DNA of 64,000 bases from positions 8,574,172 through 8,638,171 of the forward strand of contig OZ024759.1 in assembly GCA_964016885.1 (NCBI GenBank), in the 5' to 3' direction. The notes under the pieces were generated by a model. The model searched no databases and was not told where the DNA came from. It was given only the letters and a program-made list of their open reading frames with translations. Below are positions 14,403 through 23,954 of this stretch, one piece after another; positions within the stretch are counted from its first letter, which is position 1; each line of letters begins with the position of its first letter. The DNA comes from Eledone cirrhosa (Eukaryota; Mollusca; Cephalopoda; Octopoda; Eledonidae). A program made the position numbers and the translations under genes.

Positions 14403-14581
14403 GGTCTCATCTCACATAGTTGTGTGTTCTGTCAAGTGTTTTACTATGGCACCAGCACTAAGGGGATTGTTATGGCTTTGACACAACTGAAGGGTCCTCC
14501 CAACCCTTTGTTTGGTAAGCACGCCATGGCTGGATGCCCTTCCTAACAACCACTTCACATGTACTGGGTGCTTTTATTATA
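14403..14581 (-). repeat. SINE-like left flank of the 30-bp array
   Basis: Dispersed-repeat sequence (ACACAACTGAAGGGTCCTCC, CATGGCTGGATGCCCTTCCT, CATGTACTGGGTGCTTTTAT) that recurs almost unchanged at 15985-16090. In both places it runs straight into the unit that forms the neighbouring array. The GGATGCCCTTCCTAACA motif is the reverse complement of the SINE tail seen at 16815-17155, hence the minus orientation. Confidence 0.7.
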
Positions 14582-15833
14582 GATCACCAACACTGGGGAG
14601 GGTGTCATGTAGACCACCTACACTGGGGAGGGTGTCATGTATACCACCTACACTGGGGAGGGTGTCATGTATACCACCTACACTGGGGAGGGTGTCATGT
14701 ATACCACCAACACTGGGGAGGGTGTCATGTAGATCACCAACACTGGGGAGGGTGTCATGTATACCACCAACACTGGGGAGGGTGTCATGTAGATCACCAA
14801 CACTGGGGAGGGTGTCATGTATACCACCAACACTGGGGAGGGTGTCATGTAGATCACCAACACTGGGGAGGGTGTCATGTATACCACCAACACTGGGGAG
14901 GGTGTCATGTAGATCACCAACACTGGGGAGGGTGTCATGTAGACCACCAACACTGGGGAGGGTGTCATGTAGATCACCAACACTGGGGAGGGTGTCATGT
15001 AGATCACCAACACTGGGGAGGGTGTCATGTATACCACCAACACTGGGGAGGGTGTCATGTAGATCACCAACACTGGGGAGGGTGTCATGTAGATCACCAA
15101 CACTGGGGAGGGTGTCATGTAGATCACCTACACTGGGGAGGGTGTCATGTATACCACCTACACTGGGGAGGGTGTCATGTATACCACCAACACTGGGGAG
15201 GGTGTCATGTATACCACCAACACTGGGGAGGGTGTCATGTATATCACCAACACTGGGGAGGGTGTCATGGTAATCACCAACACTAGGGAGGGTGTCATGT
15301 AGATCACCAATACTGGGGAGAGTGTCATGTATACCACCAACACTGGGGAGGGTGTCATGTATATCACCAACACTGGGGAGGGTGTCATGTAGACCACCAA
15401 CACTGGGGAGGGTGTCATGTAGACCACCAACACTGGGGAGGGTGTCATGTATACCACCAACACTGGGGAGGGTGTCATGTATACCACCAACACTGGGGAG
15501 GGTGTCATGTAGATTACCAACACTGGGGAGGGTGTCATGTAGATTACCAACACTGGGGAGGGTGTCATGTAGATCACCTACACTGGGGAGGGTGTCATGT
15601 AGATTACCAACACTGGGGAGGGTGTCATGTAGATTACCAACACTGGGGAGAGTGTCATGTATACCACCAACACTGGGGAGGGTGTCATGTAGATTACCAA
15701 CACTGGGGAGGGTGTCATGTATACCACCAACACTGGGGAGAGTCATGTAGATCACCAACACTGGGGAGAGTCATGTATACCACCAACACTGGGGAGGGTG
15801 TCAATGTATATCACCTACACTGGGGAGGGTGTC
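14582..15833. repeat. 30-bp minisatellite
   Basis: About 42 copies of a 30-bp unit built on CACCAACACTGGGGAGGGTG plus TCATGTAGAT or TCATGTATAC. Binary variants (AGATCACC or ATACCACC; CCAACAC or CCTACAC) alternate along the array. Because 30 is a multiple of three, several frames on both strands stay open for hundreds of codons; these are not genes. The last copies are shortened (AGAGTCATG) before a (TA)n tract. Confidence 0.96.
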
Positions 15834-15957
15834 ACATATATATATATATATGATGTTATTCATTCCAACTCTCTGAGCTCCACTTTGCTATATACATACA
15901 TATATATATACATACATATATATATACACACATATATATATACACACATATATATCA
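15834..15957. repeat. (TA)n and TACATA microsatellite tract
   Basis: Runs of TATATA and CATACATATATATA separated by a short unique piece. The phrase ATTCATTCCAACTCTCTGAG here recurs at 16172 and, in part, at 16315, so the flank is a dispersed repeat. Confidence 0.85.
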
Positions 15958-16345
15958 TCATTTTACGTCCGCTGTATTGTCATGTCATTGACACAACTGA
16001 AGGGTCCTCCCAACCCTGTTTGGTAAGCTCTCCATGGCTGGATGCCCTTCTTATCACCAACCACTTCACATGTACTGGGTGCTTTTATTGTGTAATCACC
16101 AACACTGGGGAGGGTGTCATTTCCTCCCAGCCATTTGTTTTGTGTATATATATTATATATATATGGTGATGTTATTCATTCCAACTCTCTGAGCTCCACT
16201 TTGCTATATACATATATATCATCATTTTATGTCCGCTTTTCCCTGCTTGCAAGGGTCCTATTCAGCACAGCATCTCTCCACTTGTCACGGTCCTTTGTCA
16301 TCTCCTCGGTGATGTTATTCATTCCAACTCTTTGCCTCTAATCAA
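15958..16345 (-). repeat. SINE-like element copies with a single 30-bp unit
   Basis: Second copy of the element flanking the 30-bp array. It reads ACACAACTGAAGGGTCCTCC and then TGTACTGGGTGCTTTTATTG, and continues with exactly one unit, ATCACCAACACTGGGGAGGG, at about 16097-16116. A further copy of the head region follows (TTTTATGTCCGCTTTTCCC, 16226 onward). Orientation is inferred from the tail motifs, which read as reverse complements of the intact SINEs. Confidence 0.65.
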
Positions 16346-16655
16346 TAAATAAAATACCAATCCTACAGAGAAGTCGATTCTTCTATCTGGAAGAAATTGG
16401 CTGTGTTCGAACCTGGAGAAAGATGGTCTGGGCCAGGTTTAAAATACGCTGTGTGATGATGGCACCCTAACTACTCCCAAATATAGAGAAAGTCTGCAGT
16501 GCTGAGACCGAGAAGACTACAAATTATAGATTGCTGAACTTATAGACCAAAATTGCTTGGCATCATGGTTGAGTTCATACCCCTCGCTCTCTATATATCT
16601 TTCCACGTTCCTTCATCAAATTCTCATAATGTATGTCTTTGTAGTCATGAAAGGG
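16346..16655. other. No feature confidently assigned
   Basis: About 300 bases without a clear element. A short open frame follows CCAATCCTACAG near 16365, but its only downstream donor (GTTTAA) is poor and its product is not recognised, so no exon is called. Confidence 0.5.
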
Positions 16656-17187
16656 TTAACCCTTTAACATTTAAACCAGCCAGAATTCTCTCACCTTTTT
16701 CTGTTCAAACCAGTTGTAACTGGCCACTCATACTGATGTTGAGGTATTGTTCTCAGATTCAATATGTGAGGTAAAGCCTTTTACCACGAAAATACAATAG
16801 TATATATATATATAGAGGCACAGGGCTTAGTGGTTAGAGCATTGGCCTTGCAATCGAAAGGTTGTGATTTCAATTCTCTGACCGGGTGATGTGTTGTTTC
16901 CTTGAGCAAGACACTTTATTTCACATTGCTCCAGTTTACTCAGCTGTAGAAATGAGATGATAAGGACTGGGGTCCCTATCATTCCACTGCAAAGTGGTCG
17001 TGTAGGTGCCACGGCAAATAGCACCCAGCACTCACTGTAAATGAGGTTGGTGTTAGGAAGGGCATCCAGCTGTAGAAATCAAGCCAGAATCAGTTCCCGT
17101 CCCACCCTTGCAAGCAGGGAAAAGCAGACGTAAAATGAAATGATGATGATGATGATATATATAGTAATATAAATGCTGAAGGGTTAA
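16656..17187 (-). mobile_element. TTAA-flanked MITE interrupted by a SINE
   Basis: Starts TTAA-CCCTTTAACATTTAAACC and ends AAATGCTGAAGGG-TTAA, so TTAA bounds both ends and the termini are near inverted repeats. Its body (TTGAGGTATTGTTCTCA, TGTGAGGTAAAGCCTTTT, AATACAATAGTATATA) matches the reverse complement of the cleaner copy at 22296-22631. TTAA flanks plus CCCTTT-type termini are characteristic of piggyBac-type elements; with no transposase it would be a non-autonomous relative. A complete SINE (16815-17155) splits it within its TATATA stretch. Confidence 0.8.
16815..17155 (+). mobile_element. tRNA-derived SINE, full length
   Basis: The head has a pol III A-box-like GGCTTAGTGGTTAGAGC and a B-box-like GATTTCAATTCTC. 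The body carries TTGAGCAAGACACTTTATTT, CACTGCAAAGTGGTCGTG and GTTAGGAAGGGCATCCAGC. It ends at AAGCAGACGTAAAATG followed by a GAT microsatellite. Near-identical copies lie at 27686 and 28521. The element is inserted at a (TA)n stretch. Confidence 0.9.
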
Positions 17188-17221
17188 AGAAAATTATTTT
17201 ATATATTATTCTTTTTTGCAG

Positions 17222-17360
17222 TTCTTTTGATCATCCTATCCATGAAGTTAGTCACAGATTAAAACCAGTGAACAGCAACCAAAGCTATGTCGATAATGAT
17301 TATACAAAGTTCTCTGGAGACTATAACTACTTAGATCCTAACTATATGCCTGCAAGTTGA
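17222..17360 (+). CDS. Probable 3'-terminal exon of an unrecognised gene
   Basis: A good acceptor (TATTCTTTTTTGCAG) is followed by one base completing a split codon, then 45 open codons and TGA at 17358-17360. The peptide begins SFDHPIHEVSHRL and ends DYNYLDPNYMPAS. It is rich in Tyr, Asp, Asn and Ser, polar, with no membrane segment. The other two frames close early. I do not recognise the family. Upstream exons are not visible; the preceding 17 kb is mostly satellite, so that satellite may lie in an intron of this gene. It is tail-to-tail with OSTC, about 580 bp apart. Exon structure is inferred from one acceptor and one open frame. Confidence 0.5.
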
Positions 17361-17918
17361 TAGTTTTATAAAAAATATGTTGAATTCATCAGAACCAATC
17401 TACCTTGGTGATATACAGATGGCTTATATTTATCAAGACAATCATATAATTACATCTGAACTGCCAGTTGAGAAACTTTTATAAAGAATATTCTGGAACC
17501 TAAAGGCTATAGCCTGTAGTTGATACTGTTGGCATTTAGTGACAAAATATCTTTGGATTAGTGCTAATCCAGGCAGGACCACCCATTTGGGTTTTATTTT
17601 TAATTGGGGAAGGCAGGGCCGTGTTCATTCAAGACCCTTTTCAGGGTCTTCTGAGAGGGAGAGGAAGTTGTCTTCAAACTAGAAGCCTGGCCTGAATGAG
17701 TGTTTACAACATAACGGTAATGGAGTAAATCACCCATGATGAGTCTGAAGGAAAAAAAATCTGTATTACATTCGGGCCAAGTCTCAGATTTGAGGGTAAC
17801 TTTCTCCTACCTTTCCCATTGCTACTCATGGAGGCCCTCAAAGGGGAGCATTGCCCTCCCTCGCTCCTTTCAATCGACAAAATGAAAAAGCAAACAAGAG
17901 AATTTATCAAATACAAAT
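17361..17918. other. Convergent intergenic / 3' UTR interval
   Basis: Lies between the stop codon of the unknown + exon and the OSTC poly(A) signal. It presumably contains the 3' UTR of the + gene. A segment at about 17640-17900 (GAGGCCCTCAAAGGGGAGCA) looks like a dispersed repeat. No coding region is supported. Confidence 0.5.
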
Positions 17919-17924
17919 TTTATT
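17919..17924 (-). terminator. OSTC: OSTC poly(A) signal
   Basis: AATAAA on the minus strand, 14 bases past the OSTC stop codon, followed by A/T-rich sequence. A very short 3' UTR is implied. Confidence 0.75.
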
Positions 17925-17938
17925 GATTTCCAATTTCA

Positions 17939-17957
17939 TTAAGCCACCAAGTAACCC
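17939..17957 (-). CDS. OSTC: OSTC exon 4 (terminal)
   Basis: Only 19 coding bases. Acceptor TTTTAATTACAG, then the third base of Pro (CC|G), then GYLVA and TAA. It was found by phase and by the known family C-terminus; it is too short to detect by open frame alone. Confidence 0.92.
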
Positions 17958-20952
17958 CTGTAATTAAAACAAATAAAAATATATATTTAAATAATTAACA
18001 AACACATTGAAATATTCAATTTAAAAAAAAAAAAGAACAATAAAAATACATTTTTCTATCAGTAATTTGAAGCTGGCTCTTTTGTATTTGCATAACAGCA
18101 CGGTTGTGATATGCAACATATGTTGGGCATTTTAAACTTGGCAGAGCCCATCCTGTGTTGGATCACAGCTAATTTCTTCCAGGAGAGAAAGAATTGACCC
18201 TCGTATTGGACTGGCAACGTTTTTTGTTAACCTCAGTAGGTTTTGAACTGAGAGAGACCACCACAAAGCATTCTGATAACTTGGCCTCTCCAACCCTTTT
18301 AGTCATCTCTTACAACATGCAAAGATACAGCATATCTATTCTAAAAACTGAACCTCTATAAACGTTCCACGGGTGATCAGTGGAATCAGTACCTTACATA
18401 GGCATGGCTAATCTAAGGTCCTGGGGATCAATTCCTGCTTGGTGTTCTTTAACAAAACACTTCATTTCACATTACATGATGAGACTGAAGCACCCAAGAA
18501 ACTGCCAATGATGTGAAAGCTTGTAGGTAGGAGACCTGCCTAAACCTACACATGAGAGAGAGCTGTAACATAGGACTGGAGCCTCTATTATTAGAATACC
18601 GATGAAAGCTTGTAGGAGGCTAACCTGAATCTCCATATATAAGTACATTCCTTTACCAAAAACTTATCACAAATAGTAATCAGTCACTAGACAAGTAGAG
18701 CAATGTGTCTTGCTGAACGGTCAACAGTATCATTTGAACTTACAACCATGTGGTTGGTGGTTAGTCCAGTAGGCAATAGAATATAAGTATTATAAATACA
18801 TGGTAGTGAGACATGGGCAGTAAGTGTGAAGGCTGAAGAGAAAAGAAGCAAGTATGCTTTGATGGATGTGCAACATTAATGTGAATGAACGATGGATTAA
18901 GGATGAACTGAGAGAAAAACAGTATAAGAGGAACCCTATATGGTGCAAAAGAGAGAAGACTGCGCTGGTATGGACATGTAATGCATATGGATGATCAATA
19001 AGTAAAGAAATTCCAGTAGAAGGTAGCTTCAGTAGAAACCAAAGAATACCTGGGCAATTCCAATGGTAAGAGTTGATCTCAAATTGGTGAATCTCAGAGG
19101 AGATGATGAAGGAATGATGTGCCAGAAAAGACCCTTCCACTTAATCCATGTTTGTACAGAAAGGTAGACATAAAATGATGAAATACTTACGGTAGTTTCA
19201 TCCTCATAAAGACCCAACACATGAAGAACGAGGTTAAAATGGTGAGAAATGATACGGAAAACAGCAGAACTCGGTTTAGTCTGGGTAAACTAGGTTTGTT
19301 GGTTTGATCAAGGATGACAAAACCTACACCTCCAAGGGTGAACAAGAAACTAGAGGCCAAACCTTCCATTATATATTGACCATTTACTCGGTATGGCATA
19401 AAGGCCACCTGGAAAGAGAAAAATGTAACATTTATCAGTGAATGCCAGTACATCTTTATCAATTCACACCACACTTGGCCCTTTCATTACCATATTCCTA
19501 ATGAAATACATTGGAACCTAGGTTCACAAATGCCTCTCATCATGAACAATTTTTCAAAACATAAAACGTCTCGGTTCACAAATGGTGTCTTGAGTAATGA
19601 ATACACAAGCCAGCAACAAGCTTGGAGTATTGGTGACAAAATGACACTTGCTGTGGTGGTGATATCTTTTATACAGTCTCTCTCAACATTTCAAATGGGA
19701 AAAATACTTCAGTTTACAAACATTTCAGCTGACAAATGGCCTTCAGGAACAAATTAAGTTTGTGAAGTGAGGTTCCAGTGTACTTTAATTAAGGAAGAAT
19801 TTGAAGGTGTCACCACACCACAGCTTTGTAAAGCTTGATTATGTAAAAAGAGTAGGGCCTTAAATGTCTTAGCTCCCTTAACGCTTTACCATTTAAACCG
19901 GCCAGATTTCTCTCACTTCTTTCTATTCAAACCGGCCATAACCAGCTGCTCATACTTGTTATGGTATTGTTCTCAAAATAAATAATACCAATATCTCATG
20001 CCAACTTAATACAGCCCCACCTCACAAGTTCCCGTGTTTTACAGAAGATGATAATGATGACTCACAGGTTTAGTGTTCCCTCTTTCATCTGTCGTCGATC
20101 CAATACTTGGAGGTTCAACAATGACATCATAAATGATACCTACAACAAAATATAAAACAGACATGGCTATCATCACAGTTTAATGACTATTGACCATATT
20201 TCTATGGGTTAGATTGGCATATACTCTGACAGGTGACCTTGCTTCTACATTTCACTGGATGTCCTTCCAACCACTTTATAGCATGTACTGGAAGCATTTT
20301 ATCATGCCTCTGGTGATGTTGGTTACGACACCAGCACTACCACTTTACAGGGTGGACTGGGTGCTGATTGTTGTGGCACCAGCACTACCACTTTACACCC
20401 TCTCCTATATCTCTAATTTGCTCTACGTCCTTTTTTCTTTAAGTTTATCATATTATTTGTGGTATAAAAACATTGAGATTTGATGAAATAAATCACTGCC
20501 AATACTGGAATTGAATAATCAAGACTGTAGCGGTATGTCATATATCAAATCATATGTTTTGTCTGATGAGGACGTACTGAAAAAAAACAACACAGTACCT
20601 TTGAAATATATATAATAAAGTATATATTTTGATTATGAGAATATTTTTCATTTGTTAATTTTTTAAATAATATATATATATATAACGAAGTTGTGGTAAG
20701 GAACCAGAAATAGCCGCCGTCGAAACGGCTTGCGCTCTGCCGCCGGGGTCATACTTTTTCCTATATATATATATATATTTCCACCCCTCCTCCACACACC
20801 CTCGGAACTCTCTTCCTAACCTATTTCCTCCTGAAGAAGGGCTTATGCCCGAAACGTCGTTCTTCACCCCTCCACTCTCAAGAGCGTGAACCTAATAAAC
20901 CTTTATTTGTCTGCCTCTCTGTTTTGTTCCCGTCCAAATTTGCACTATATAT

Positions 20953-20984
<32 letters not shown>

Positions 20985-20985
20985 C

Positions 20986-21022
<37 letters not shown>

Positions 21023-21123
21023 GTAATAATAATAAATTTGAAGACTAAAATGAGTTTCAGAAGATCCCGTTAAGGGTGAAAGCAGCGATTCTTTACTTAA
21101 ACTTTAATCTGTTATTTTAATTA

Positions 21124-21161
<38 letters not shown>

Positions 21162-21812
21162 AATAACGAAACGTTATAAACAGGTGGATACAATTAGTTT
21201 AAAAACTAATTATTTATTTAAAAACCTTCTTCCATGGTGATTTTATGTAAGAACCTTCGTTAAGTTATGCTCCAAACTCCAGCTAAATAACAATGGGGTT
21301 AATTACATTACAAAAGCCCGCAAAATTCTTGATTATTTTCAAAATTATGAGAAAATGTTAGGCAGTGTCTTTCATTAGAAATATATAAAGGAAAGGTTTG
21401 TCTCCACAATAACACGTAGTACATTTCTAGTAGTCAGTGCTGAAAGCCACGTAAACATTGGAGAAGATAAGAGGGCGTAGGGTTGCTGTGGTTGCTGTTT
21501 ACAAGTCTTTCACTTAACTCATATAAGTTCATCTTTGATGAGACGTTCCAGATTTGACCACCCCACCACGTTGTTCTATACATCGGGAAGTACTTGCCAA
21601 GGTCTTGCCCCAACCCCCTATTTTCAATATAGTCATTTTGGCTGCCGTTTCCAGCTGGTCAGAGGTGATTAGAGGCTCACATAATTATTATGTTATTTCC
21701 TATCAACTAGTCATGTAATCGAAGGCGTTCCACTCCTGACCATCCAGTCAGGATGTTTTAGACGCGTGTGTAGACCTATATATGTATGTATATATTATAA
21801 AGCAATGCGTTG

Positions 21813-21846
<34 letters not shown>

Positions 21847-22116
21847 GTTGCATTAGAATATGTTTATAATGCCGTAGTATTTAAAAGATTAACTGAATGA
21901 GCACTCAATACTGGATGTAGAGTCGTACCAGTGACTTTGAAGTTGTTTCATGTATGTATAGTAAATAAGACACTTACCGCCAGTCACCATGAAATATGAG
22001 AGTAAGACTAGAGTGAACATAAACATGGCTGAGGGTTGCTTCAGCCATGCTGGTCTCTTCAACTTAATATTCGGACATACAAGGACTCTGTAAGGAAAGC
22101 TGTAGAAGGACTCCAT
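17939..22116 (-). CDS. OSTC: Oligosaccharyltransferase complex subunit OSTC (DC2)
   Basis: Four exons join in phase to give 149 residues, the same length as the human protein: 22116-21978, 20139-20066, 19408-19191, 17957-17939. OSTC is an ER membrane subunit of the STT3A-containing oligosaccharyltransferase, which transfers the glycan to Asn of nascent chains. Landmarks are an N-terminal [18 protein letters not shown] (from residue 14), a first hydrophobic segment ending YFMVTGG (about 31-47), [11 protein letters not shown] (48-58), [18 protein letters not shown] leading into the second segment, and a third segment ending [18 protein letters not shown]. All six splice sites are GT/AG and all split codons restore the expected residues (G|GT Gly, CC|G Pro). 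The start is the first ATG of the conserved N-terminus. It is divergent from MRPS2; start codons are about 1 kb apart. The introns contain only repeats. Confidence 0.96.
18115..18300. repeat. Dispersed repeat copy (TTTGAACTGAGAGAG family)
   Basis: In OSTC intron 3. Shares TTGGACTGGCAACGTTTTTT / CTTGACTGGTACATTTTTTT and GGTTTTGAACTGAGAGAG with 30180-30370. Its tail motif is the core of the 28-bp array at 56944-58092. Confidence 0.6.
18797..19010 (+). pseudogene. Decayed RTE-like LINE fragment (C-terminal region)
   Basis: In OSTC intron 3, opposite strand to the gene. An in-frame piece reads [18 protein letters not shown], matching [17 protein letters not shown] in the intact open frame at 24908-26887. 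After several stops and a frameshift, [14 protein letters not shown] matches [12 protein letters not shown] of that copy. Clearly inactive. Confidence 0.8.
19191..19408 (-). CDS. OSTC: OSTC exon 3
   Basis: 218 bases from acceptor TTTTCTCTTTCCAG to donor CC|GTAAGT. It encodes [16 protein letters not shown] through VFMRMKLP, that is the luminal/cytosolic linker and the last two membrane segments. Confidence 0.95.
19879..20000 (-). mobile_element. Partial TTAA-type MITE
   Basis: Begins TTAACGCTTTACCATTTAAA, then TTTCTCTCACTTCTTTCT and TATGGTATTGTTCTCAA, matching one end of the MITE at 16656 and the reverse complement of 22296-22631. The far end is missing. Located in OSTC intron 2. Confidence 0.65.
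20066..20139 (-). CDS. OSTC: OSTC exon 2
   Basis: 74 bases from acceptor TTTGTTGTAG to donor CCT|GTGAGT. It encodes [20 protein letters not shown] and NTKP, the loop after the first membrane segment. Confidence 0.94.
20215..20400 (-). mobile_element. SINE tail fragment with a duplicated ~60-bp unit
   Basis: In OSTC intron 1. GGATGTCCTTCCAACCACTT, AGCATGTACTGGAAGCATTT, then two tandem GACACCAGCACTACCACTTT / GGCACCAGCACTACCACTTT units. Reverse complement of the SINE middle region. The same segment, in the other orientation, is what the 42-bp array at 41013-41935 repeats. Confidence 0.65.
20683..20768. mobile_element. Hairpin (foldback) element in (TA)n, degenerate
   Basis: TAGCCGCCGTCGAAACGGC and CCGCCGGGGTC lie between (TA)n tracts. 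It shares GGAACCAG, CCGTCGAAACGGCTTG and CGGGGTC with the larger hairpin at 23680-23837. Here only part of the palindrome remains. Located in OSTC intron 1. Confidence 0.55.
20944..21160. repeat. (TA)n microsatellites
   Basis: Two long TATATA runs (20944-21021 and about 21127-21160) separated by roughly 100 bp of unique-looking sequence in OSTC intron 1. Confidence 0.9.
21280..21390. mobile_element. Fragment of the second TTAA-type MITE family
   Basis: Contains TTGATTATTTTCAAAATTAT, GGCAGTGTCTTTCATTAGAA and an upstream GGGGTTAATTACA. The same pieces recur near 44548-45240 and 60276-63750, where two other arrays are built from them. A single-copy reference for those arrays. In OSTC intron 1. 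Confidence 0.6.
21978..22116 (-). CDS. OSTC: OSTC exon 1
   Basis: ATG at 22116; 46 codons plus one base to donor GGCG|GTAAGT. Encodes [20 protein letters not shown] through the first hydrophobic segment. Confidence 0.95.
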
Positions 22117-22199
22117 GATGTGTCAACGGAAGATGATGACAGTGACACCTACTGGCGATAATCGTATTTCAAGGACGATAACTCTTGAGGCGTCATTAC

Positions 22200-22295
22200 C
22201 ACGTAGCTTATGGTTAAGGTGTTCGGTTCACGATCGCAAGTAAGTTCAAATACCAGCCCGGGGCCTGCACTGTGTCCTTGAGCAAGACACTTTAT
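22200..22295 (+). mobile_element. SINE head fragment
   Basis: GCTTATGGTTAAGGTG (A-box-like) and AAGTTCAAATACCAGC (B-box-like), followed by TGTGTCCTTGAGCAAGACAC. It runs directly into the TTAA of the MITE. Confidence 0.65.
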
Positions 22296-22631
22296 TTAAC
22301 CCTTTAGCATTCTCATTACTCTATACGTCCCCTTACGATCTGATTTCAAATCCTGCCGAGGTTAACTTTGCCTTCATCGTTACGGGGGTCGATAAAATAA
22401 AGTACCAGTAATGCACTGGTTAATTGCTGGCCTTGTGCCAAATGTAGAAATAATTACTCTATATTTACTACTGTATTTTTATAGAAAAGGCTTTATCTCA
22501 CATAATATCAAATCTATGAGATTTTGATATTTATTGAGAACAATACCTCAACGTCGGCATGAGCAGCCGTGAACAGAAAAGAGTGAGAGAATTCTGACCG
22601 GATATAACTGGTTTAAATGCTAAAGGGTTAA
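22296..22631 (+). mobile_element. TTAA-flanked MITE (piggyBac-type ends) with nested SINE
   Basis: TTAA at 22296-22299 and 22628-22631 flank perfect 12-bp inverted termini: CCCTTTAGCATT (22300-22311) and AATGCTAAAGGG (22616-22627). The body contains GGCTTTATCTCACATAATAT and GAGAACAATACCTCAACG. There is no coding capacity. A short SINE (22326-22452) sits inside. Confidence 0.88.
22326..22452 (+). mobile_element. 5'-truncated SINE with 11-bp target duplication
   Basis: Contains GAGGTTAACTTTGCCTTCAT, GTCGATAAAATAAAGTACCA and AATTGCTGGCCTTGTGCC, the 3' part of the SINE family seen at 42185 and 46512. It is flanked by ATTACTCTATA at 22315-22325 and 22453-22463, a clean target-site duplication. 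Confidence 0.87.
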
Positions 22632-23133
22632 CCTTTATACAGTACATTCAGCTGGCAAAAATGACTTGTACTTTTTATTCAAAGGTATCACTATAACCTT
22701 TCGCCATTTCTGACGGTCGGAACTAATTCCACTCTTACAATGTTCGATAAAATACCTTGCGGTATTTTTTTTCAATTCTCTGCGAATCTTCACCGTAAAA
22801 AAATTCCAAATAAATAATAGTCGAGGAAATGTATGAAAAAAGATGTTTTCTTTATTTAAAGACGATAATGTGTAATTTGAAGCGGATTTGACTGCTATTT
22901 CTAGTAGGTCTAATGACCCCGTAGACAGCATCTTCGTTTAAATAACGTGCCCTTCGTTCTTTTAATCAAGAAAGTATTGTACTAAAATTGAACTTGGTTG
23001 CTATTTCTGCCAGAAAAAGCAGCCAGTGAGAAGACTATGGCCAATAAAATACATATAGTGACCTCTAGCGGCAGAATTATCAACTAAAGATATATCAAGG
23101 AAGGTAACTCCCCAAAGACATGTGTTAAAAACA

Positions 23134-23197
23134 ATGTCTGCGTTATTTACCAAATTCTTTCCCAAGGAGATACTTCGGTATTATTCTACCTTAACAA
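23134..23197 (+). CDS. MRPS2: MRPS2 exon 1 (presequence)
   Basis: 21 codons plus one base, donor ACAA|GTAAAT. Encodes the targeting peptide only. It was found by phase and by the presequence character; not independently confirmed. Confidence 0.85.
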
Positions 23198-23359
23198 GTA
23201 AATTAATATTTTTTCCCTCCTTATTATCATTATTATTGTTGTATACACTTTTGAAATAGTTATACATACATTGCTCTTTTCTTTTAAATTGTTTATAATT
23301 CGTTTTATCCCTACGAAAAGGTCACGCTTTCGTTTTTCAGAAGCTTAATTATATATCTG

Positions 23360-23391
<32 letters not shown>

Positions 23392-23451
23392 TATACATAT
23401 ATGAATATACATATATATATATGGAGACAAGCACACTCATATATACACACA

Positions 23452-23488
<37 letters not shown>

Positions 23489-23916
23489 GGTTATGTCTTT
23501 GTTTTACAAAACTCTTAATATCACCTGGTATGTTGGAACATTGAAAGGTAATTCTGTTTGGCAGCATCACTCTCCGAAAGTATAACAAGCGTGAAACTAA
23601 TATAACTGGAATTTTACCTCCTGTCTTGTTTTGTTCCCTTTATTAACTATATATATATATATATATACATATATATATAGGAACGAGTAGGACCCCGACG
23701 GCTGAGCTCAAGCCGTTTCGACGGCTAATTCTGGAATTAGCCGTCGAAACGGCTTGAGCTCAAGCCGTTTCGACGGCTAATTCTGGAATTAGCCGTCGAA
23801 ACGGCTTGAGCTCAGCCGTCGGGGTCTTACTGGTTCCTATTACCCACTCTACTACACTAAGTATTGAGTACTTTGGTGCGTTATGGTCCACCTGGTTCCT
23901 TACCACATTTCCTTCG

Positions 23917-23954
<38 letters not shown>

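Larger units (their letters stand above)
22117..23133. promoter_or_regulatory. Divergent intergenic interval OSTC / MRPS2
   Basis: About 1 kb between two start codons on opposite strands, so it should hold both promoters and 5' UTRs. No TATA element or CpG-rich core can be placed with confidence. It contains a SINE-head piece (22200-22295) and a complete small MITE (22296-22631); the promoter-bearing unique DNA is probably limited to the outer parts. Confidence 0.5.

Noticed and set aside
14512..15761. Long open frames of 139-394 codons on both strands
   Set aside because: All lie in the 30-bp array, whose unit is a multiple of three and lacks stops; the peptides are pure decamer repeats with no independent start or family resemblance.
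16366..16433. Candidate internal exon before 17222 (RSRFFYLEEIGCVRTWRKMV)
   Set aside because: Phase would fit the 17222 exon, but the donor GTTTAA is poor, the acceptor is weak and the downstream text looks like a dispersed repeat; not enough to call.
20562..20585. CTGATGAGGACGTACTGAAA as a hammerhead core
   Set aside because: The part between the two core blocks cannot form a proper stem II.
22635..22931. 98-codon minus-strand frame upstream of OSTC
   Set aside because: No family resemblance, A/T-rich, and it lies in the divergent promoter interval.
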